This document shows, piece by piece, positions 27,474 through 35,445 of a stretch of DNA of 42,420 bases (the stretch's first letter is position 1; every line of letters begins with the position of its first letter). This DNA comes from Alphaproteobacteria bacterium UBA4588. GTDB taxonomy: Bacteria; Pseudomonadota; Alphaproteobacteria; Puniceispirillales; Puniceispirillaceae. The stretch is taken from positions 1 to 42,420 of the forward strand of contig CATISA010000109.1 of NCBI GenBank assembly GCA_949529445.1, read 5' to 3'. A program made the position numbers and the translations under genes. The notes below the pieces were generated by a model. That model made no database searches. It saw only the letters and a program-made list of their open reading frames with translations, and had not been told where the DNA came from.

Positions 27474-28067
27474 TCAGGCAATTGTTGGTTTCAGATTTAT
27501 CGCCTTTTTACGCAAAACGGAATAGGCTAGATTGATTTCCTTGAAACGTTCCTCTGCCTTTGGATCGGACTTATTATGATCTGGGTGATATTGTTTGGCG
27601 AGTTCATTGTATCTTTGCTTAACAGATACTAGGTCAGAATCGGGTGGAATATCAAAAACGGCCCATGCTTCTCGCTCTTCACCATCCATTTCTCTAAGCT
27701 TTGTGTGCATTTCAGCTGAGGTGCCATCAAAAAAACCGAATGGATCTTTTACGGAGCCTTCTGCCATAAAGCCCGACCCTGAGCCAAATTTCCAGCTGGG
27801 GCGCTCCCATGTCGTAGCGCGCCGGATTTCGGCTTCTAGTGCATCGCCTTCAAGCCCATCATAGTAATTCCAGTGACTATTATAGGCGCGCACATGGTCA
27901 AGGCAAAACCAGATATGGCTGTGCAGCTCCTGCCTGTTTTTTGGCGCGGGATAATAGCCATCTTTCGTACAGCCTTGCGACATGCAAAGGCGTGTGCCAT
28001 CAGCGCGCATTTCTTGCTGCCCGTCTTTATTGCGAAGATTTAGTTCTGGCATTGCTTTTCGTCTCAT
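27474..28067 (-). CDS. J-domain protein, DnaJ-like co-chaperone
   Basis: A 197-residue protein with a C-terminal J domain at about 133-190: AWAVFDIPPDSDLVSVKQRY, the HPD motif at 161-163 (QYHPDHN), then AEERFKEINLAYSVL. It would stimulate a DnaK-type ATPase. The N-terminal part carries CMSQGC (Cys28, Cys33) and FCLDHVR (Cys55), a possible metal site, followed by an aromatic-rich segment typical of this alphaproteobacterial family; it has no G/F-rich or DnaJ zinc-finger region. Start is uncertain: ATG at 28067, or the ATG five codons later (MPELNLRN). It lies upstream of cobS on the same strand (105 bases), so a role in chelatase assembly can be imagined but is not shown. Confidence 0.87.
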   Translation of the reverse strand: MRRKAMPELNLRNKDGQQEMRADGTRLCMSQGCTKDGYYPAPKNRQELHSHIWFCLDHVRAYNSHWNYYDGLEGDALEAEIRRATTWERPSWKFGSGSGFMAEGSVKDPFGFFDGTSAEMHTKLREMDGEEREAWAVFDIPPDSDLVSVKQRYNELAKQYHPDHNKSDPKAEERFKEINLAYSVLRKKAINLKPTIA

Positions 28068-28191
28068 AGGCAGGGAGTATAAGGCTGGCAGGCCTTATAT
28101 CAAGCTGGCCTCGTGATAATTTATCGGTTTTTGTCACTTCTTTTGCGAAAACAGGTAATGAATAGCAGATAGGTAAGGATGAGCCCGCAAA

Positions 28192-28452
28192 ATGTCAGTC
28201 GCAGATGAAATTTCCCGCCGCCTCAGATCTGCTTTCCAGCCAACTCATCTAAGTGTTGAAGATGTTAGCTGGCAACATGCTGGTCATGCTGCTGCCCCCA
28301 GTGGCGGCGAATCACATTTTAATGTTGATATCGTATCGCCAGTTTTTGCTGGTAAAAGCCGGGTGATGTGTCACAGACTGGTAACAGCTGAGCTTGCAGA
28401 TCTTCTGGCGGGCCCTGTTCATGCGCTACAATTAAGCACAAAATCAGTCTAA
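28192..28452 (+). CDS. bolA: BolA family protein
   Basis: An 86-residue BolA-fold protein. The family partners with monothiol glutaredoxins to bind or transfer iron-sulfur clusters. Visible features: the N-terminal helix ISRRLRSAFQPTHLSVEDVS, the GGESHFNVDIVSPVFAGKSRVMCHRLV core with the conserved SHF and the V-loop RV.RHR-like region, and the C-terminal LADLLAGPVHALQLST. Start ATG at 28192 with AAGGA upstream. It is divergent from the J-domain gene and convergent with the DUF2889 gene (16 bases). The glutaredoxin in this window (37322-37594) is dithiol, so it is not the expected partner. Confidence 0.92.
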   Translation: MSVADEISRRLRSAFQPTHLSVEDVSWQHAGHAAAPSGGESHFNVDIVSPVFAGKSRVMCHRLVTAELADLLAGPVHALQLSTKSV

Positions 28453-28468
28453 TCAGCTGTTTTGCGGA

Positions 28469-29008
28469 CTATTCTTTTTCTGCTGCATAGGCGATGCAGG
28501 TGTCTGTCAGGCTCGGGAGCGGTGTGCTGATATTTGTCCGTCCATGGGCTGTTTCCTTGCCTGCTTCCCGTTTGGCTTTGGCTTTTTCACCATAGAGCGT
28601 TTGAAAAGCTGTTGTTGCCATCGGGCCCATCAATTCAGTGATATGGGTGCAGCCTTTCGGCCCACCAATCGCTTGCTGAACTTTGCGTTTCCAGCCTGGC
28701 CCAATTGTGAGTCCAATAAGGCCTTTAATATTGTCAGCGCCTTTTGGACAAATTCGATAGGGCCCCGATAATGTAACAGCTTCTGCATCGCGGATTGTCA
28801 GCGAAAAATCAATCGTGATTCGAACCTGCATATGGTGAATATGCTCTCCTGCCTTCACGGTACCATGCGTAGATGACGGGAAATCATAACTCTTAGTATC
28901 GCGAAGCTCACCTTCAATATCCAGCATCCCGTCGGCGCGGGCATAACCTTCGCATTTAATCCGTCTGATATGGCTCAATGAGCGTTCAACTGGCTCTGAT
29001 AATCCCAT
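28469..29008 (-). CDS. DUF2889 family protein
   Basis: A 179-residue protein matching the DUF2889 pattern: RIKCEGYARADGMLDIEGELRD-like opening near residues 17-38 (short segments RADGMLDIEGEL and DTKSYDF are the recognisable parts), the strand pattern MQVRITIDFSLTIRDAEA, and the conserved C-rich LIGLTIGPGWKRKVQ and GCTHITELMGPMATTAFQT segments. The last is the family hallmark (GC.H). The function of the family is not known to me; homologues often sit near aromatic-compound or acyl-CoA genes, which is not the case here. Start ATG at 29006-29008 with AAGGAAAAA upstream. Confidence 0.83.
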   Translation of the reverse strand: MGLSEPVERSLSHIRRIKCEGYARADGMLDIEGELRDTKSYDFPSSTHGTVKAGEHIHHMQVRITIDFSLTIRDAEAVTLSGPYRICPKGADNIKGLIGLTIGPGWKRKVQQAIGGPKGCTHITELMGPMATTAFQTLYGEKAKAKREAGKETAHGRTNISTPLPSLTDTCIAYAAEKE

Positions 29009-29073
29009 GATTTTTCCTTTTCATGATCAAACAGGACATTAACTGCCCGCATGCTCCAAGAGTATAGTTAGTT

Positions 29074-30336
29074 CTATCGGGCTGCTTGCCACAGCCTAAG
29101 AGAAGTTATTTGGTTTCCGATACGGTTACGCACCCTAAAATGCATATTATGAAATTTAAATTCCTGACCGATGAAAGGGATATGCCGACTCTCATAGATG
29201 ATAAGACCAGCAATAGTTGCTGCTTGCTCGTCAGGTAATTCAAGCCCAATAGTCCGATTCAAATCGCGGATGGTAACATTGCCGTCAACAATGAATGACC
29301 CGTCTGGCTGTGCGCGGCACCCGTCAAGGTCAATATCATGTTCATCATCAATATCGCCGACAATCTCTTCAAGAATATCTTCTAAGGTAACAATACCCCG
29401 CAGGTCACCATATTCATCTACCACAATCGCAAAATGCTCGCGCCGGCTTCTAAAGGCCTGTAGTTGATCAAAAAGCTGGGTTGTTTCGGGAATGAAATAG
29501 GGTTCTGTTGCAATATCAGACATTTTCAACTTTCCAAGCTCTCGCTCGTCATTCTCACCAATCGCCCGCAGGAGGGCCTTTACATGTAGAACGCCAATAA
29601 TATTTTCAGGCTTCCCAGAATAGACGGGGTGGCGCGTATGTGGCGATGTCAGCACAAAGCGCAGAATTTTTTCAGGGTCATCATCAGCACTTAACGATGA
29701 TACAGAGGCCCTGTGGGTCATGATTTCCTCAACTGTGACTTCGCCCAAATCAAGTACAGATGCAAGCATTGCCCCTGTCTCACGACCCTCTTCATCTGTT
29801 TCATTAACGTGTAAATCAATTAATCCCCGAAGCTCTTCTTCGCGCTTGTCTGTATCGTTATCAGGCGTCCCAAGCATAAACACCACGATAGATCTAACAG
29901 TCCAGGAAAGGGGGGTCAGCAAAAATACCAAAATCTGAACGGTCAGGGCAATTCTTAATGAAAACTTATCGGCATGATTAAATGCATAGCTTTTCGGAAG
30001 TACTTCAGCACAAAGCACAAGCAACACAGTCATGAATAAGGTTGCCAGTACCACGCCTGAATCGCCTGTCAGGGAAATTGCGGCGGATGTGGCAATGGCT
30101 GATGCAAGGACATTAACTGCATTATTGCCGATGAGAATGGTGCTGATGAGCTTTTCGCGGTCATTGCGCAGCTTTTCAACCCGAATAGCTTGTTTGTTGC
30201 CCGTTTTGGCAAGCTGGCGCATCCGGGGCTCCGAGGCCGCTGTGAGGGCTGTCTCGGCACTGGAGAAGAATGCTGAGGCAATAATCAACAAGAGGATTAT
30301 GCCACCAAGAATGATAGCAGAAAGAGGGTCGCTCAT
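29074..30336 (-). CDS. CNNM/CorC-type membrane protein with CBS pair
   Basis: A 420-residue HlyC/CorC family protein. The N-terminal DUF21/CNNM membrane domain (about 1-150, three to four helices, with FFSSAETALTAASEPRM near 23) is followed by two CBS domains (about 200-335, with GVLHVKALLRAI and VDEYGDLRGIVTLEDILEEIVGD) and the C-terminal CorC_HlyC domain (FIVDGNVTIRDLNRTIGLELP). Members act in magnesium or cobalt transport or resistance. The start ATG overlaps the aroB stop by one base (TAATG), so it is coupled to aroK-aroB. Transport substrate is inferred from family only. Confidence 0.92.
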   Translation of the reverse strand: MSDPLSAIILGGIILLLIIASAFFSSAETALTAASEPRMRQLAKTGNKQAIRVEKLRNDREKLISTILIGNNAVNVLASAIATSAAISLTGDSGVVLATLFMTVLLVLCAEVLPKSYAFNHADKFSLRIALTVQILVFLLTPLSWTVRSIVVFMLGTPDNDTDKREEELRGLIDLHVNETDEEGRETGAMLASVLDLGEVTVEEIMTHRASVSSLSADDDPEKILRFVLTSPHTRHPVYSGKPENIIGVLHVKALLRAIGENDERELGKLKMSDIATEPYFIPETTQLFDQLQAFRSRREHFAIVVDEYGDLRGIVTLEDILEEIVGDIDDEHDIDLDGCRAQPDGSFIVDGNVTIRDLNRTIGLELPDEQAATIAGLIIYESRHIPFIGQEFKFHNMHFRVRNRIGNQITSLRLWQAAR

Positions 30337-31442
30337 TAGGTCTCCAAAAAGGTGGCTAGACTGTCTTCATCAACATTACGTTTCACGAACGCTGAGCCAA
30401 TAGCATTCAGCAATATAAAGCTTAAGGCGCCTTTATGGGTCTTTTTATCTTTATACATGTGCTGTATCAGTCGTGTTGCGTCTGCATTTCCCGCTGGTAA
30501 GCTCGCCCTATCGAAAGGCAGGCTTAACGCTTTAAGATGGGCTTTGACGCGCATTTCATCCTGCCCCGACAAAAGGCCAAGATGCCTTGAAAATCCAAAT
30601 GCCATTCCAATGCCAGCTCCGACAGCTTCGCCATGTAGCAGGCGGCCATCGTAACCTGCCTCAGCTTCGAAGGCATGAGCAAACGTATGACCAAGATTCA
30701 GCAGGGCTCGCACCCCGCCCTCGCGTTCATCAGCGGCAACAATATCTGCTTTTGCACGGCATGATGCCTGCACAGCATAAGCTATGGCAGCCTCATCACG
30801 GGCAAGAACATTCTGTCCATGTACTTCCAGCCATTCAAAAAACGTAGCATCACCCAGAAGCCCATATTTCACAATTTCGGCATATCCGGCGCGTAATTCG
30901 CGTTCCGGCAAGGTTCCTAGTATATCGGTATCTGCCAGCACAAGCTTTGGCTGATGAAACGCGCCAACAAGGTTTTTGCCAGCTGACATATTGATGCCTG
31001 TCTTGCCGCCAACAGAGCTATCTACCTGCGCAAGAAGGCTGGTTGGCACTTGAATGAAATCAATACCGCGTAAAAGGCTAGCAGCAACATAACCAGCCAG
31101 GTCGCCAATGACCCCGCCGCCAAACGCAATAATCATAGTGCTTCTATCAATACCAAGCGCCAGAATATCATCCAGCAGGCGTCCATAGACTGACAGTGAT
31201 TTACTCGCTTCTCCTGCTGGGACGTGAAGAATATCTATCTTACGAGCAGATTTACTAAGCCCAGCTTCTAGGCGCTCACCATGGGTTGGGCCAACATTAT
31301 TATCAGTAATAATAACAAGATGCTTGTCCGCTGTGAACGGCGCAGCAAATGTGTCAGCATTCTCAATCAGGCCACCGCCGATATGGATATCGTAAGACCT
31401 TTCAGCAAGGCAAACAGAAATAGAAGTATTATGCTGTGTCAT
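30336..31442 (-). CDS. aroB: 3-dehydroquinate synthase
   Basis: The second shikimate-pathway enzyme, converting DAHP to 3-dehydroquinate using NAD+ and a metal. It has 368 residues. The NAD-binding GGGVIGDLAGYVAAS near residue 109, the QVPTSLLAQVDSSVGGKTGIN segment (split here as QVPTSLLAQVDS and GGKTGINM), and the metal ligands Glu-Lys-Tyr region AEIVKYGLL plus LNLGHTFAHAFE are present. aroK overlaps its start by 14 bases and the CNNM gene its stop by one base: a tightly coupled aroK-aroB-CNNM operon, the usual alphaproteobacterial arrangement. Confidence 0.96.
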   Translation of the reverse strand: MTQHNTSISVCLAERSYDIHIGGGLIENADTFAAPFTADKHLVIITDNNVGPTHGERLEAGLSKSARKIDILHVPAGEASKSLSVYGRLLDDILALGIDRSTMIIAFGGGVIGDLAGYVAASLLRGIDFIQVPTSLLAQVDSSVGGKTGINMSAGKNLVGAFHQPKLVLADTDILGTLPERELRAGYAEIVKYGLLGDATFFEWLEVHGQNVLARDEAAIAYAVQASCRAKADIVAADEREGGVRALLNLGHTFAHAFEAEAGYDGRLLHGEAVGAGIGMAFGFSRHLGLLSGQDEMRVKAHLKALSLPFDRASLPAGNADATRLIQHMYKDKKTHKGALSFILLNAIGSAFVKRNVDEDSLATFLET

Positions 31443-32052
31443 CTGTACTATCTAATTGCTGGAGAGCTGCGGTAACTAATGCGGCAAGTTTTCTGACTGA
31501 ATGTGAAAGGCTAACTTTATCAGTTTTTAAGATTAAATCTGCTTTAGCATAATGCGGATTTCGGTCTTCAGCCAGTGACTTCAGTATCTCAAGCGGATCG
31601 CCACCATGTAGCAGAGGCCGCGAGGTGGTATTGTTAATGCGCGACAGTAAAATTTCCGGAGACGCATCAAGCCATACACTAAGGGCCTTCTGCTTGATTA
31701 AATCGCGTACGCCTAGCTGGCAGAATGCACCACCTCCCGTAGATAAAATAACGGGTGGGCCGTCTAGAATTCTCTCTATCGTACGGGCTTCAATATCACG
31801 AAAATAAGATTCGCCACCTAGCTCAAAAATATCACGAATGCGCACATTTGTGGCACGTTCAATTTCAGCGTCACTATCCATAAAAGACCGGCCCATATGG
31901 CGCGCTAATTTGCTGCCAAGTGATGTTTTGCCAGCGCCCATCAACCCAACAAGGACAATTGATTTGGGATGTGACTTATCCTGCCGTGATGCATCGGCTG
32001 TGCGTAAGGAAGCAGAGTCATTATGACGAGGCTGTTGTGACATAACCTTCAT
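31429..32052 (-). CDS. aroK: shikimate kinase
   Basis: Phosphorylates shikimate at the 3-hydroxyl. The 207-residue protein has a 30-residue N-terminal extension, then Walker A GLMGAGKT at 36-43, the shikimate-binding FMDSDAEIE and FELGGESYFRDIEA, the STGGGAF loop near 105, and the RPLLHGGDP lid region. The start is ATG at 32050-32052, or the ATG three codons on (MSQQPRHN), which would have AAGG just upstream. It is first in the operon and divergent from the 44-residue peptide gene across 248 bases. Confidence 0.94.
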   Translation of the reverse strand: MKVMSQQPRHNDSASLRTADASRQDKSHPKSIVLVGLMGAGKTSLGSKLARHMGRSFMDSDAEIERATNVRIRDIFELGGESYFRDIEARTIERILDGPPVILSTGGGAFCQLGVRDLIKQKALSVWLDASPEILLSRINNTTSRPLLHGGDPLEILKSLAEDRNPHYAKADLILKTDKVSLSHSVRKLAALVTAALQQLDSTDDTA

Positions 32053-32125
32053 ATATCCGATTTAGGTGAAGAGGTAAAAGCCCTTTCATAACATGGGGCA
32101 ATCCGACTATCGAATAGAAAATGTG

Positions 32126-32145
32126 GCAAAATTCGAGCATTTTGC
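32126..32145. promoter_or_regulatory. inverted repeat in the aroK/xerD divergent region
   Basis: GCAAAAT (32126-32132) and ATTTTGC (32139-32145) form a perfect seven-base inverted repeat around TCGAGC. It lies 74 bases upstream of aroK and 155 bases upstream of the small plus-strand gene, a position suited to an operator. It is not followed by T, so it is not a terminator. No known regulator consensus is recognised. Confidence 0.3.
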
Positions 32146-32300
32146 TTCCAAAATTGCCGTAAAGCAGCCATAATCCGCACTCATTACTTACTTCTAAGTG
32201 AGGTAGTTATGCTACAGAAGGCGGGATATCTCAGACCTGAGTGACAGCCAAAGGCGGGCTTTAGGTGTTAATGCAGACCAATGATTAAAATGAGGCGTCA

Positions 32301-32435
32301 ATGAAACCGTTGGGTATTATCTTTATCATCTTATTTTGTGCAGGACTTGCAGGAGTATTTTTTCTCTCGAGCTGGCATATTCCTGCGCCAACTAAGACAG
32401 TGACTAAAATAATCTCAGATGACAGGTTCAAATAG
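32301..32435 (+). CDS. 44-residue single-span membrane peptide
   Basis: A short gene encoding 44 residues. An N-terminal hydrophobic span (about residues 4-23, LGIIFIILFCAGLAGVFFL) is followed by WHIPAPTKTVTK and a basic-acidic tail ending DDRFK. GAGG lies five bases before the ATG. The next gene starts 15 bases after the stop on the same strand, which argues for cotranscription. I recall similar short peptides with a W-x-IPAP motif and a DRF ending before xerD-region genes in other alphaproteobacteria, but that is memory rather than a search. Function unknown. Confidence 0.7.
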   Translation: MKPLGIIFIILFCAGLAGVFFLSSWHIPAPTKTVTKIISDDRFK

Positions 32436-32450
32436 TAAGGGACATGTCTT

Positions 32451-34454
32451 ATGTTCGGTAATCGCTCTTTTCTCTCCTTTATAGCGGCAAGCCTGCTTTT
32501 GCTTACAACGCCTGCTACCGCGCAGGATGCTGGAGAAGCACCGTCGGCAACGGGCCCGATTTCACTTACGGGTCTTACAGCTGGAGCATCTGATCCTGCT
32601 GTTGATAGCGAGGCAGGTGCGGCCCTCTCAAACGTGAGTGAGGGCATTATTTATAATGCCACGAGCACCCTTAACGAGCCTAAAACAGCAGAAAGTGATG
32701 TTGCCTCGCCAACATCAGTCATCACCATTGGTGAAACAGAAATTAATATGACGGCAGAGGCCCCAGAAGCCACTATGCAGAGCTCAGAAGAGCCATCCAC
32801 CACAGCCCTGACAGAAGATAATGCTAGCATGAGTGTCACCCGCACGCCTCAGCCTGCTAATCGTATCGGGCTTCGGTCTGTCTCCAATATCGGCCTTGCA
32901 TCAATTGGTCTGCTACAAGAAGATGCGCCAGCCCCGTTAAACAGCTTCATCTGGCGGCAGAGCGAAACTGCAAACATCCTATCTCTTATTTTATCAACGC
33001 CGTCTTATGGGTCTTCAAACACATTATCAACCCTGTCACGCCAGATTATGGTACAGCCTGCAGTGCCGCCTCTCAATGCCCAACAAAATATAAATGCTTT
33101 GGTGTCAGCGCGGCTTGAATGGCTTGCTGGCGCTGGTCAGTCAGACAGTCTGTCTGCGCTTGTTCGCAAATTACCTGATGATGAAGAATGGAACGACTGG
33201 AAGCGCTGGCAGGTGCAGTATGATCTAATGCGCCGGGCTGATGATACAGCTTGTAACGAGGCCAGTCGTCGGTCGGCTGAAACGTTGGATGGGTTCTGGC
33301 ACAAGGCTAATATTATCTGCCTATTATTATCAGGGCAGAATGCCCCTGCCTCTTTTGCTTCTGATATTTTGAATGCGAGCGGTGAAGATGACGATAATTT
33401 CTTTCAGCTGGTTGATAAGCTTCTGGGCCGTCGGACCGAAATTTCATTGGATATGAATGACCTAAGCCTTGTTCATCTGATGTTGATGGATGCAGCGCAT
33501 GAAACAATATCGCTTGATGCGCTAGATAATATGCCATCTTCCATGATTCAGGCATTGCCAGCCTTCCGGTATCTGGACCCCGCTGCTAGCGTGACGGTAA
33601 GTTATAGGCTATATGAACGAGGCCTGCAAAGTAGCAGTGATACTGAACAAATTTGGCGGTCGCTCAAAACGGCGCCAGTTCCTGCCGAAGCAGCCTTGTC
33701 TGAACTTGGTTCTGTCTCAAAGCCAGGGCCTGGCATGCGTTCGTTACATGGTTCTTCTAGCCCTTTTTTATGGGTTGCGTTGATGAATAGAACAGGCGCT
33801 GATACTGATTCTTTAGTACGTGCCGCCCTTGAGGCAGAGGCCCGCGCAGGACGCCTCTCTGTTCTTTTGCCGCTATATGATAGCCTTGTAAGGCACCGCG
33901 TTAAGGTAAATAATGCAGGCACGTTAGATGATATCACAGCACAGCTCTATTCATTCGTGATGAAGGCAAATCATCCAGCGCAGGCCCTTCCCGACGGCTT
34001 ATCTCGTCAAGGAGGCGAAGCTAATTATTTATCACAAATACTGAATGTTGCATCAGGGGATGTTTGGGATGTAAATACCCTTGAAGGGCTGGATTTGTGG
34101 CATCTATTACCATTACTTGATGCGCTTGGATTGCAACGCCCCGAAGAAGAGTGGCTTGCGCGCTCGCATGATGAAGCAGCAACACAGCTTACTTTGGGCA
34201 GGTCCTATCTGAACGTACCAGTGGGTAAAATGCTGGCACTACAGCAGGCATCAGGTTCAGGCCGAATTGGCGAGACAATTCTGTTAATTGCCCATCTGGT
34301 ACAGGAAGCCCATCTTGGCTATTTCCGTCCCGAAGATGGCGCCGTTATGATACAGGCTCTTAGCGCGATCGGGCTTGAAGATGCGGCGCGCAATTTTGGT
34401 AGGGAGCTCATTATTGGACAGCTAGAACGCCACTATCAGGCTCAGGAAAACTAG
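32451..34454 (+). CDS. large exported protein of unknown function
   Basis: A 667-residue protein with a Sec signal peptide (basic RSF start, hydrophobic FIAASLLLLTT, likely cleavage after PATA at residue 24). Residues 25-150 are Ala/Ser/Thr/Glu-rich and probably disordered. The rest is a helix-rich body with many Leu/Ala-patterned segments (NALVSARLEWLAGAGQSDSLSALVRKLP; LEGLDLWHLLPLLDALGL shown in part), as in helical-repeat proteins, though I cannot assign TPR or any named repeat. No transmembrane segment after the signal and no catalytic motif are evident. It lies between the small peptide gene and xerD (nine bases before it). I do not recognise the family. Confidence 0.8.
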   Translation: MFGNRSFLSFIAASLLLLTTPATAQDAGEAPSATGPISLTGLTAGASDPAVDSEAGAALSNVSEGIIYNATSTLNEPKTAESDVASPTSVITIGETEINMTAEAPEATMQSSEEPSTTALTEDNASMSVTRTPQPANRIGLRSVSNIGLASIGLLQEDAPAPLNSFIWRQSETANILSLILSTPSYGSSNTLSTLSRQIMVQPAVPPLNAQQNINALVSARLEWLAGAGQSDSLSALVRKLPDDEEWNDWKRWQVQYDLMRRADDTACNEASRRSAETLDGFWHKANIICLLLSGQNAPASFASDILNASGEDDDNFFQLVDKLLGRRTEISLDMNDLSLVHLMLMDAAHETISLDALDNMPSSMIQALPAFRYLDPAASVTVSYRLYERGLQSSSDTEQIWRSLKTAPVPAEAALSELGSVSKPGPGMRSLHGSSSPFLWVALMNRTGADTDSLVRAALEAEARAGRLSVLLPLYDSLVRHRVKVNNAGTLDDITAQLYSFVMKANHPAQALPDGLSRQGGEANYLSQILNVASGDVWDVNTLEGLDLWHLLPLLDALGLQRPEEEWLARSHDEAATQLTLGRSYLNVPVGKMLALQQASGSGRIGETILLIAHLVQEAHLGYFRPEDGAVMIQALSAIGLEDAARNFGRELIIGQLERHYQAQEN

Positions 34455-34463
34455 TAAAAGGCC

Positions 34464-35372
34464 ATGGCCACTATATCAAATGAGACGCTGATCACCCATT
34501 TTTTATCTGCGCTCGCCGCAGAAAGGGGCGTGTCTGAAAATACCCTCATCGGCTATAAAAATGATCTGATGGCGCTTGGTGATAGTATGGCTGTATCATT
34601 TGCGGTGATGACGACCGATGATATTAGACGGTCAGTGCAGAAATTTCACGCAGAAGGCCTTGCCGCCCGCACCGTCTCACGCCGCCTGAGTGCGGTACGA
34701 CAATTTGCAGGCTGGATGGTATCTGACCAGATAAGGCTGGATAATCCAAGTTTGTTTCTTGATAACCCTAAATTACCAGACCCGCTTCCCAAAAGTCTTA
34801 ATGAGGCTGATGTCTCATCGCTTATTTCTGCTTGTAGTAAGCTTGAGCCTCCTTATGATTTGCTGATGCAGGCTGGATTGGAGCTCATGTATTCAGCTGG
34901 GTTACGTATCTCCGAGCTCCTTAGTTTAAGGCTTCAGGATTTTGTCGCAGACAAAGATATGCTCCTGATCCGGGGTAAAGGTGGCCGTGAACGTATGGTG
35001 CCACTTACATCCATTGCAATCTCAACAGCCCGGCGGTGGCGTAATGCTCGGGATGCTGATGGTCCTGATGCGGAAACCGACCAATTGCTTGCCTATCGCT
35101 CACAGGAAATGACCCGCCAGAAATTCAGCCTCTTACTAAAACAGATTGCCCGGCACGCTGACATCGATGAGCGCAAGGTTAGTGCACATGTTCTGCGCCA
35201 TAGCTTTGCAACCCATCTGTTGAATAGGGGTGCTGATTTACGTAGTCTCCAGATGCTACTGGGCCATGCCGATATTGCCACCACACAGATTTACACCCGT
35301 ACCCGCCAAGATAGGCTGGCAGGGCTGGTAGGAGATGCGCACCCGCTTGCAGAATCTGATAGAAAAGAGTAA
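34464..35372 (+). CDS. xerD: tyrosine recombinase XerD (or XerC)
   Basis: Resolves chromosome dimers at dif with its partner recombinase and FtsK. The 302-residue protein has the N-terminal SAM-like core-binding domain (about 1-95) and the catalytic domain with Arg148 (AGLRISELL), Lys172 (RGKGGRER), His242 and Arg245 (HVLRHSFATHLL), His268 (LLGHADI) and Tyr277 (TQIYTRT), all in family spacing. XerC versus XerD is not decided by motifs alone; the location between aroK and accA is the usual place of xerD in Alphaproteobacteria. Start ATG at 34464 with AAAAGG close upstream. No dif-like site was seen. Confidence 0.92.
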   Translation: MATISNETLITHFLSALAAERGVSENTLIGYKNDLMALGDSMAVSFAVMTTDDIRRSVQKFHAEGLAARTVSRRLSAVRQFAGWMVSDQIRLDNPSLFLDNPKLPDPLPKSLNEADVSSLISACSKLEPPYDLLMQAGLELMYSAGLRISELLSLRLQDFVADKDMLLIRGKGGRERMVPLTSIAISTARRWRNARDADGPDAETDQLLAYRSQEMTRQKFSLLLKQIARHADIDERKVSAHVLRHSFATHLLNRGADLRSLQMLLGHADIATTQIYTRTRQDRLAGLVGDAHPLAESDRKE

Positions 35373-35445
35373 GTTGATGACTCACTATGAGCGCGTTTGC
35401 TGAATAAGAAGTCGAATAACGAATATGTGATAGGGATGGGCAAAC

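Noticed and set aside
32285-32647. Minus-strand 120-codon ORF across the start of the 667-residue gene
   Set aside because: It is a shadow of the signal peptide and low-complexity region of the plus-strand gene, which has a proper start, and it also overlaps the 44-residue gene.
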